From NCBI GenBank assembly GCA_029781465.1, contig JAKOWQ010000005.1, positions 1 through 20,451 on the forward strand: a stretch of DNA of 20,451 nucleotides. The letters are read 5' to 3'. Position 1 is the first letter of the stretch. Each line of letters opens with the position of its first letter. This DNA comes from Pseudomonadota bacterium (GTDB lineage Bacteria > Pseudomonadota > Alphaproteobacteria > Sphingomonadales > Sphingomonadaceae). Below, piece by piece: positions 14,713 through 20,451 of this stretch. The translations under genes and the position numbers were made by a program. The notes beneath the pieces are model-generated. The model did no database searches. It saw nothing but the letters and a program-made list of their open reading frames with translations, and was not told the origin of the DNA.

Positions 14713-16287
14713 TCAGTCGCCGCTCTCGCCGCTCTCGTCATCGTCCTTGGTGGCCGGATCGATCACTGTTCCATCGCCGCGCCAGTCCGGCTCGGCCGCG
14801 ATCCGCTCGAGTACCTTGCGCGCCGCCTCGGCAAGCGACCCGCCGTGCGGGTTGTAGGCCACCGGCACCAGAAAAAACCGCGCCGCCTCGGTGCGGCCAT
14901 CGCGCAGTTCCTGCATCGCGACGGTCATCCTGAGGCCGAGATCGAAGGGCGAAAGCTCGCTCGCCCGCTCCAGCCCCATCACCGCGTTCTCGGTTGGCTC
15001 GCGCCCCTGGCGGCGATAGCTGAGGTAGAAATAGAGCAGCGGCAGCGGATGGTCGTTCTCGATCGCGTTGAGCGCCAGGAACGGCGCCCGTGCCGCCCGC
15101 CAGGCGGCGACAGTGTCGCCCTCGCCCTTGCCGGCGATGCGGAACAGCGCATAGCCCTTTTGCAGATAGGCGTTGACCTGCCCGGGATCGCGCTTGATCG
15201 CCCCATCGGCGGCAGCGATCGCCTCGGCATCGTGACCGGCATCGTATTCCGCCTCGGCCAGCGCGGCGAGCACCGCCGGATCCTCGGGATACTTCGCCGC
15301 CACCGCCCGGGCATCGGCCAGAACCGCGGGCGCGGTATCCTTGTTGACCCCCACCCGTGAGCGGATTCGCACCGGCATCATCGCCGCCTCGCCCTCGCGC
15401 AGCGCCCGGATCGTCACCGTCCCCGGATCGAGCCCCGCTCCGGCCAGCTTGAGGTAGGACATGCGCGGCTTGCGCAGGTAGGAATCGAGCTCCTTTTCCA
15501 GCTGGTCGAAATCCCCGAACGCCGTGTGCCCGGCCTCGACCATCGACTTGCCCGAGAGCAGCGCCCGTGAATAGGTGCTCAGCTGGCCTTTGCGGGCATC
15601 GGAAAAGGTCAGGTAGTGATAGAGCAACCACGATTTGCCGTAATAGGCATCGTAGGCGGTACTCTTGCCCCGGCGCTTTTCGTAGTGTTCGGGATCGAGC
15701 AGGTCGGTCGCGGTCACATCCAGTGCCAACGCCAGTTCATAGGCGCGGTGCACCGCCGGGCGGCCCAGTCCTACGCTGCCATCCTTCTCGAAATTGGCCG
15801 AGGCAAAGAATTCCGCCGCGCCCTCGCCCATCCAGCGCGGATAGGGAAAGGCGCTGTTCGAGATCAGGAAGTGATGCGCGTATTCGTGCAGCAGCACGAT
15901 CATCGACCAGCCCAGCCCGCCATCGTTGCTGCCGCCGCTCTGCACCCGGGGGATCACCGCCAGCGAGCCCCCGGCGCGGGGGATGTAGAACCCCCCGACA
16001 AAGCGTGCCGCCTTTCCCCCGCCCATCAGCTTGCGCACCGCTTCCTCGTTGTCGACCAGATAGACGGTAACCCGGTTGGAGGGGCTGGGCGGCGGGTTGC
16101 TGGTCCCGGTGAGTTTGCTCATCGCCGCGTCATAGCGTTCCAGCTGATCGCTGAACTTGCGCAGGTTGCTTTCGCCGGTGTTGCCATAGACCACGAAGTG
16201 GTTCGACGAAGCTTCAAGCCATTCGGCATGTGCCGGTCGCGATCCAAGAGCGAGCAGGGCAAGCAAACTGATTTGGAAAAGCCGCAA
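14713..16287 (-). CDS. Exported HExxH metalloprotease-like protein with TPR repeats (DUF1570-like)
   Basis: This 524-residue protein has a Sec signal (LFQISLLALLALGSRPAHA, cut before Glu22), so it is periplasmic or secreted. Residues 22-280 form a zinc peptidase-like domain with HEYAH (134-138) and a downstream WMGEGAAEFFA, whose Glu155 or Glu159 can be the third ligand of a gluzincin. DUF1570-type proteins show the same order. Residues about 310-480 are helical TPR-like repeats (ALAEAEYDAGHDAEAIAAAD, VNAYLQKGYALFRIAGKG), suggesting protein binding. The tail is acidic (TKDDDESGESGD). The start is a TTG at 16285-16287, five bases after a perfect AGGAGG; no ATG or GTG gives a sensible signal peptide. 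The open frame continues to 18591 opposite uvrB, but that extension is not coding. Substrate unknown. Confidence 0.82.
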   Translation of the reverse strand: MRLFQISLLALLALGSRPAHAEWLEASSNHFVVYGNTGESNLRKFSDQLERYDAAMSKLTGTSNPPPSPSNRVTVYLVDNEEAVRKLMGGGKAARFVGGFYIPRAGGSLAVIPRVQSGGSNDGGLGWSMIVLLHEYAHHFLISNSAFPYPRWMGEGAAEFFASANFEKDGSVGLGRPAVHRAYELALALDVTATDLLDPEHYEKRRGKSTAYDAYYGKSWLLYHYLTFSDARKGQLSTYSRALLSGKSMVEAGHTAFGDFDQLEKELDSYLRKPRMSYLKLAGAGLDPGTVTIRALREGEAAMMPVRIRSRVGVNKDTAPAVLADARAVAAKYPEDPAVLAALAEAEYDAGHDAEAIAAADGAIKRDPGQVNAYLQKGYALFRIAGKGEGDTVAAWRAARAPFLALNAIENDHPLPLLYFYLSYRRQGREPTENAVMGLERASELSPFDLGLRMTVAMQELRDGRTEAARFFLVPVAYNPHGGSLAEAARKVLERIAAEPDWRGDGTVIDPATKDDDESGESGD

Positions 16288-16494
16288 GCCAACCTCCTGA
16301 ATCGCCTTGTCTTGCTGCCGGAGGCTATTCCGGCCAGCGCGGCAAATCCAGTGCTTCCGAAAGCCCCGCCGCAGGATCGGTGCACACTGGCGCCGTCGCC
16401 GCGAACAGGATGGCTGCGGCGGCTGGCACGCGCCTGGCCAGCACCGCGTCCAGCGCCTTGCATGTCCCCGCTTTGTTCCCCATAACCCCAACTC

Positions 16495-18684
16495 ATGGCC
16501 GAACTGATCATCCGCCGGGGCCTGGAAGAGCCCGATACCTCCGGCGCCTTTGTGCCGCACAAGCCGGCGCGGCCGGAAAAGGCGGGCGAGCAGCGGCCGC
16601 TGCGGATCGTGTCGGACTATGCCCCGGCGGGGGATCAGCCCACCGCGATCGCCGAGCTGGTCGAAGCGGTGAACGCGGGCGAGGCGACGCAGGTGCTGCT
16701 GGGGGTTACCGGCAGCGGCAAGACCTTCACGATGGCCAAGGTGATCGAGGCGACGCAGCGCCCGGCGCTGATCCTGGCACCCAACAAGATCCTTGCCGCG
16801 CAGCTCTATGGCGAGATGAAGGGATTCTTCCCCGACAACGCGGTGGAATATTTCGTCTCCTACTACGACTACTACCAGCCCGAGGCCTATGTGCCGCGCA
16901 CCGATACCTACATCGAGAAGGAAAGCTCGGTTAACGAGGCGATCGACCGGATGCGCCATTCGGCCACCCGCGCGCTGCTTGAGCGCGATGACGTGATCAT
17001 CGTCGCCTCGGTTTCGTGCCTTTACGGCATCGGCTCGGTCGAGACCTATTCGGCGATGATCTTCGACATCAAACGCGGGGCGAGTGAGGATCAGCGCGAG
17101 ATCATCCGCAAACTGGTGGCGCTGCAATACAAGCGTAACGACGCGGCCTTTGCCCGCGGCACCTTCCGGGTGCGGGGCGACAATCTCGAGCTGTTCCCCA
17201 GCCACTACGAGGACATGGCCTGGCGGATCAGCTTTTTCGGCGACGAGATCGAGGAGATCGCCGAATTCGATCCCCTGACCGGCAAGAAGGGGGCGAGCCT
17301 GGACAAGGTGCGGGTCTATGCCAATTCGCACTATGTCACGCCGGGGCCGACGATGAAGCAGGCAATGGAGGCGATACGTTTTGAACTTGCCGAGCGGCTC
17401 AAGGAACTGGAGGCCGAGGGCAAACTGCTTGAGCATCAACGGTTGGAACAGCGGACCAATTTCGACCTCGAAATGATCGCCGCCACCGGCTCTTGCGCGG
17501 GGATCGAGAATTATTCGCGCTTCCTGACCGGGCGGCTGCCGGGCGAACCGCCGCCCACCCTGTTCGAATACCTGCCCGACAACGCGCTGCTGTTCGTCGA
17601 CGAAAGCCACCAGACCGTGCCGCAGATCGGCGCGATGAGCAAAGGCGATCACCGCCGCAAGATCACCCTCGCCGAATTCGGTTTCCGCCTGCCCAGCTGC
17701 ATCGACAACCGCCCGCTGCGCTTCAACGAGTGGGACGTGATGCGCCCGCAGACCGTCGCCGTTTCCGCCACTCCGGGGCCGTGGGAGATGGAGGAGGCGG
17801 GCGGGGTCTTCGCCGAGCAGGTGATCCGCCCCACCGGGCTGATCGACCCGCCGGTGGAGATTCGCCCGGTCGAGGATCAGGTGCAGGATTGCATCGCCGA
17901 ATGCCGCAAGACCGCGGCGGCGGGTTACCGCACCCTCGTCACCACGCTGACCAAGCGGATGGCCGAGGACCTGACCGAATTCATGCACGAGGCGGGCCTG
18001 AGGGTGCGCTACATGCATTCGGACGTCGAAACGCTCGAACGGATCGAGCTGATCCGCGATCTGCGCATGGGCGTCTATGACGTGCTGGTGGGGATCAACC
18101 TGCTGCGCGAGGGGCTCGACATCCCCGAATGCGGTCTGGTCTGCATCCTCGATGCTGACAAGGAGGGCTTCCTGCGCAGCGAGACAAGCCTGGTGCAGAC
18201 CATCGGGCGCGCCGCGCGCAATGTCGATGGCCGGGTGATCCTCTATGCCGACCGGATGACCGGCTCCATGGAGCGGGCCATCGCCGAGACCGACCGCCGC
18301 CGCGCCAAGCAGCAGGCCTATAACGAGCAGCACGGGATCACCCCTGAATCCGTGCGCACCCGCATCGCCGACATCATCGCCGATACCGCCAGCCGCGACG
18401 GCGTGCTGGTCGAGATCGAGGATGGCGAGCGCAGCGAACTCGTCGGGCACAACCTGCGCGCCTATATCGAGGAACTCGAAGGCCGCATGCGCGCCGCCGC
18501 CGCCGACCTCGAATTCGAGGAAGCCGGCCGCCTGCGCGACGAGATCCGGCGACTGGAATCCAGCGAACTCGGCCTCCCCGAAGGCGAACACAAGGCCCCG
18601 CTGGTAGGCCGCAGCAACGAAGGCAAGCCGGGAACGCGCAAGGGGCGGTTCGGACGGGAGAGCAAGCGGCGGTGGGGAAGATAG
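16495..18684 (+). CDS. uvrB: Excinuclease ABC subunit B (UvrB)
   Basis: UvrB is the damage-verifying helicase-like subunit of nucleotide excision repair; it takes DNA from UvrA and recruits UvrC. The 729 residues include Walker A GVTGSGKT (70-77), the beta-hairpin YYDYYQPEAYVP (123-134) that clamps one strand, the DESH box (369-372), the helicase motif GINLLREGLDIPE, and QTIGRAARNVDGRVILYADR. A C-terminal UVR coiled coil (LEGRMRAAAADLEFEEAGRL) binds UvrC. About 40 extra N-terminal residues and a basic Arg-rich tail are usual for alphaproteobacterial UvrB. The ATG at 16495 has no clear Shine-Dalgarno sequence. I found no GTTC-N7-GTTC LexA box in the 207 bases upstream. The 3' end overlaps the next gene by 13 bases. 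Confidence 0.98.
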   Translation: MAELIIRRGLEEPDTSGAFVPHKPARPEKAGEQRPLRIVSDYAPAGDQPTAIAELVEAVNAGEATQVLLGVTGSGKTFTMAKVIEATQRPALILAPNKILAAQLYGEMKGFFPDNAVEYFVSYYDYYQPEAYVPRTDTYIEKESSVNEAIDRMRHSATRALLERDDVIIVASVSCLYGIGSVETYSAMIFDIKRGASEDQREIIRKLVALQYKRNDAAFARGTFRVRGDNLELFPSHYEDMAWRISFFGDEIEEIAEFDPLTGKKGASLDKVRVYANSHYVTPGPTMKQAMEAIRFELAERLKELEAEGKLLEHQRLEQRTNFDLEMIAATGSCAGIENYSRFLTGRLPGEPPPTLFEYLPDNALLFVDESHQTVPQIGAMSKGDHRRKITLAEFGFRLPSCIDNRPLRFNEWDVMRPQTVAVSATPGPWEMEEAGGVFAEQVIRPTGLIDPPVEIRPVEDQVQDCIAECRKTAAAGYRTLVTTLTKRMAEDLTEFMHEAGLRVRYMHSDVETLERIELIRDLRMGVYDVLVGINLLREGLDIPECGLVCILDADKEGFLRSETSLVQTIGRAARNVDGRVILYADRMTGSMERAIAETDRRRAKQQAYNEQHGITPESVRTRIADIIADTASRDGVLVEIEDGERSELVGHNLRAYIEELEGRMRAAAADLEFEEAGRLRDEIRRLESSELGLPEGEHKAPLVGRSNEGKPGTRKGRFGRESKRRWGR

Positions 18685-19907
18685 ACCTTACCCGCCGCAA
18701 TTTCGCGCTGGGCGCCGCCGCGCTCGCGGCCACGCCCGCGTTCGCCCGCACCTTCCCGCTCGCCACCGGGATCGACCGGCTGGTGCGCGATCCGGCGCTG
18801 GCGGGTGCGGGGCGAGCGCTTGCCATGCTGACCCATGCCGGCGCGGTGGACCGGCGGGGGCAGCGAGCAGTGGACGGCGCGGCGGCGGTGCTAGGATCGC
18901 GGCTGGTGGCACTGCTTTCGCCCGAACACGGCCTGGCCGGGCGCGCCGGCGCGGGCGAGGCTGTGGACGATGCGCGCGATGCTGCCACAGGGCTGCCGGT
19001 GCTGAGCCTCTATGGCACCCGCCGGGCGCCTCCGGACGATTTGCTCGCGCGGATCGATACCCTGCTGATCGACATGCAGGACATCGGCCTGCGCCCCTTC
19101 ACCTATGCCGCAACCATGATCGACGCGTTGCGCGCCGCCGCGGCGAAGGGCGTCAGGGTGGTGGCGCTCGATCGGCCCAATCCGCTGGGCGGGCTGGCGA
19201 TCGACGGCCCGCGCCCCGATCCGGCGTTGATCTCGCACGTTGCCGCGCTGCCGCTGGCCTTCCGCCATGGCATGACCCTGGGCGAGATCGCACGAATGAT
19301 CGCCGCGCGCGAGGGGCTTCCCGCGCCCGAGGTGGTGGCCTGCACCGGCTGGAGCCGCAGCGAGGGAACCCGGATCTTCGCACCCGGGCGCCTGCCCTTC
19401 GTCCCGCCCTCGCCCAACCTGCGCAGCCCGCGCGCGGTGCTGGCCTATGCCGCCACGGTGCTGATCGAAGGCACCAACCTGTCCGAAGGACGCGGCACCG
19501 CGCGTCCCTTCGAGACGATTGGGGCGCCGTGGTGCGACGGCGCGGCGCTGGCCCGCGCGATGAATGCGCTCCACCTTCCCGCGGTGCACTTCGCGCCGAC
19601 CCGCTTCACCCCCACGACTTCAAAGCATGCGGGCCAGCCGTGCGGCGGAGTGCGCTTCACGGCGCGTGACGAGGCAGCCTATGACCCGCTGCTTACCGGC
19701 CTGGCGCTGATTGCCGCTATCCGCGATCTTCACGCCACCGATTTCGCGTTCCTGCCCGGCGAGCGCCCGTTCTTCGATCTGCTTACCGGCCAGGCCTGGA
19801 TCCGCGAGGCGCTGCTGGCAGGCGAAGCCACGAACGCGATCAAATGGCGCTGGCAAGGGGATGTGGAGGAGTTCGCGGCTGAGCGGCGCGAGAGCCTGCT
19901 CTACTAA
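18672..19907 (+). CDS. NamZ-like exo-beta-N-acetylmuramidase (DUF1343), Tat-exported
   Basis: The protein (411 residues) belongs to the DUF1343 family, whose characterised member NamZ removes N-acetylmuramic acid from the non-reducing end of peptidoglycan fragments. A twin-arginine signal (TRRNFALG, hydrophobic stretch, AFA cleavage near residue 25) points to folded export into the periplasm. Family motifs are LLSPEHGLAG (81-90, with the Glu85-His86 pair), DTLLIDMQDIGLRPFTY, LDRPNPLGG, the TNLSEGRGTARPFETIGAPW block and the C-terminal KWRWQGDVEEF region. It probably serves cell-wall recycling or scavenging. The start is a GTG inside the last codons of uvrB (13-base overlap) with GGGAG about 12 bases upstream, so translation likely depends on uvrB. 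Its TAA overlaps the TAG of the convergent helix-hairpin-helix gene. Confidence 0.88.
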   Translation: MGKIDLTRRNFALGAAALAATPAFARTFPLATGIDRLVRDPALAGAGRALAMLTHAGAVDRRGQRAVDGAAAVLGSRLVALLSPEHGLAGRAGAGEAVDDARDAATGLPVLSLYGTRRAPPDDLLARIDTLLIDMQDIGLRPFTYAATMIDALRAAAAKGVRVVALDRPNPLGGLAIDGPRPDPALISHVAALPLAFRHGMTLGEIARMIAAREGLPAPEVVACTGWSRSEGTRIFAPGRLPFVPPSPNLRSPRAVLAYAATVLIEGTNLSEGRGTARPFETIGAPWCDGAALARAMNALHLPAVHFAPTRFTPTTSKHAGQPCGGVRFTARDEAAYDPLLTGLALIAAIRDLHATDFAFLPGERPFFDLLTGQAWIREALLAGEATNAIKWRWQGDVEEFAAERRESLLY

Positions 19908-20451
19908 AGCTTCCCGAACTTCCCCTCGAACCCCGCCGTATCCCCTGCAGCAAGGAAGCGGGCCTGTTCGACCCAGCTATCGCGGCGGGGCCTTCCGGCG
20001 AAGGCACCCAGCCGGGTATCGAGCGCGTCGAGCGCGGCATCGTCCAGCGCGGCGATTTGGGCGAAGGTGGTGATCCCCAGGGTGGGGAGCAGCGCCTGGA
20101 GCTTGGGACCGAGGCCCTTGATCCGCGACAGGTCATCCCCCGCCGAGGGCGCGGGTTCGGGCGCGGGAGGAACATCGGGCACCACTTCCATTTCGGCGGC
20201 GCGCGCTTCCAGTTCCTCTACCTCGTCCTGCGCAGTGACCGCGACGATCTCGCCCAGCCCGGCCATCCCGGCGCTCATCGGCGGGGGGACGATTGTGACC
20301 GCAGGGGCGGCATCGATCAGCGCCTGGTTGCGCGCCGCTGGGGCCTGGCCTTCGTCGAGCACGTCGGGGCGGCGTTCGCGCCGGGGGGTCGTGCTGGCCC
20401 GCCCGAACAGCCACCAGGCCACCAGCAGCGCCAGCGCCAGCGCCGCGGCAA
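19904..20451 (-). CDS. Membrane-anchored helix-hairpin-helix protein (5' end beyond the window)
   Basis: The minus-strand frame is open to the right edge, so the first codons are missing. A GTG at 20420-20422 could be read as a start, but the codons before it encode ALALALLVAWWLFGR, a membrane helix followed by Arg, so the real protein begins further right. After the helix comes a Pro/Ala-rich, poorly conserved linker of about 90 residues. A C-terminal helix-hairpin-helix unit follows (SRIKGLGPKLQALLPTLGIT, then TFAQIAALDDAALDALD) of the 'flap endonuclease-like' predicted nuclease group often annotated in alphaproteobacteria. The last part, RDSWVEQARFLAAGD, is a typical end for this group. 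The HhH normally binds DNA, but no nuclease catalytic residues are visible. Function is unknown; a membrane-bound DNA- or protein-binding role is inference. Confidence 0.78.
   Translation of the reverse strand, partial: AAALALALLVAWWLFGRASTTPRRERRPDVLDEGQAPAARNQALIDAAPAVTIVPPPMSAGMAGLGEIVAVTAQDEVEELEARAAEMEVVPDVPPAPEPAPSAGDDLSRIKGLGPKLQALLPTLGITTFAQIAALDDAALDALDTRLGAFAGRPRRDSWVEQARFLAAGDTAGFEGKFGKL

Noticed and set aside
16288..16494. Possible small gene or tRNA between the metalloprotease gene and uvrB
   Set aside because: The short frames here have no ribosome site or recognisable product, and I could not fold a tRNA cloverleaf. It probably only holds divergent promoters.
16288..16494. LexA (SOS) box before uvrB
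   Set aside because: The only GTTC near the start is not followed by a second GTTC seven bases on, so the alphaproteobacterial GTTC-N7-GTTC pattern is absent.
16288..18591. Minus-strand open frame continuing upstream of the metalloprotease gene for about 2.3 kb, opposite uvrB
   Set aside because: It is the antisense shadow of uvrB codon bias in GC-rich DNA. The product is low-complexity and His/Gly/Arg/Asp-rich with no domain, and the true gene has a signal peptide and a perfect ribosome site at 16287.
1..20451. Mobile elements, CRISPR arrays or phage genes
   Set aside because: No transposase, integrase, direct-repeat array or phage structural gene was seen, and base composition looks uniform across the window.

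Overview
The window is high-GC DNA in which almost every base is coding. It reads as a chromosomal segment of an alphaproteobacterium, most likely a sphingomonad (Sphingomonadales). The reasons are the serC leader RNA motif, which is known from alphaproteobacteria; the four-gene Anbu cluster; the TonB-dependent receptor; DUF3617 and Extensin_C proteins; and an alphaproteobacterial-type uvrB with a basic C-terminal tail. The taxonomic placement is inference from gene style, because no rRNA or other marker gene is present. I see no mobile element, CRISPR array, rRNA or tRNA.

Left part (1-5132). The 5' end of serC runs leftward out of the window behind a promoter and a two-hairpin leader. A lipoprotein of the Extensin_C family is transcribed away from it. 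Convergent with that gene is a compact minus-strand operon in the order circularly permuted ATP-grasp, alpha-E protein, transglutaminase-like protease, Anbu (the proteasome-like 'ancestral beta subunit'). The first junctions overlap by one base and the last has a gap of 27 bases. This is the most interesting system in the window. It joins a predicted peptide-bond-forming enzyme, a helical partner, a cysteine protease/transpeptidase and a self-compartmentalising N-terminal-threonine hydrolase. Its substrate is, to my knowledge, unknown.

Middle part (5133-11430). A methyl-accepting chemotaxis protein diverges from the Anbu operon, with a CtrA-like TTAA-N7-TTTA site in the shared intergenic region. 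A minus-strand group follows: a dimethylargininase-type hydrolase, a DUF3617 lipoprotein and a PilZ protein. Then comes a plus-strand pair of acyl-CoA dehydrogenases resembling the large and small subunits of a heteromeric enzyme such as pimeloyl-CoA dehydrogenase, closed by a strong intrinsic terminator.

Right part (11431-20451). A TonB-dependent receptor (minus) diverges from a sulfotransferase (plus). A secreted HExxH metalloprotease with TPR-like repeats (minus, TTG start behind a perfect Shine-Dalgarno) diverges from uvrB (plus). uvrB overlaps by 13 bases a Tat-exported NamZ/DUF1343 exo-N-acetylmuramidase-like gene. The window ends inside a membrane-anchored helix-hairpin-helix protein gene that converges on the NamZ-like gene, their stop codons overlapping.

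Several genes act in the cell envelope: the Extensin_C lipoprotein, DUF3617 lipoprotein, chemoreceptor, TonB receptor, exported metalloprotease and NamZ-like muramidase. Apart from the Anbu operon, the acyl-CoA dehydrogenase pair and the uvrB/NamZ overlap, the neighbours look functionally independent.
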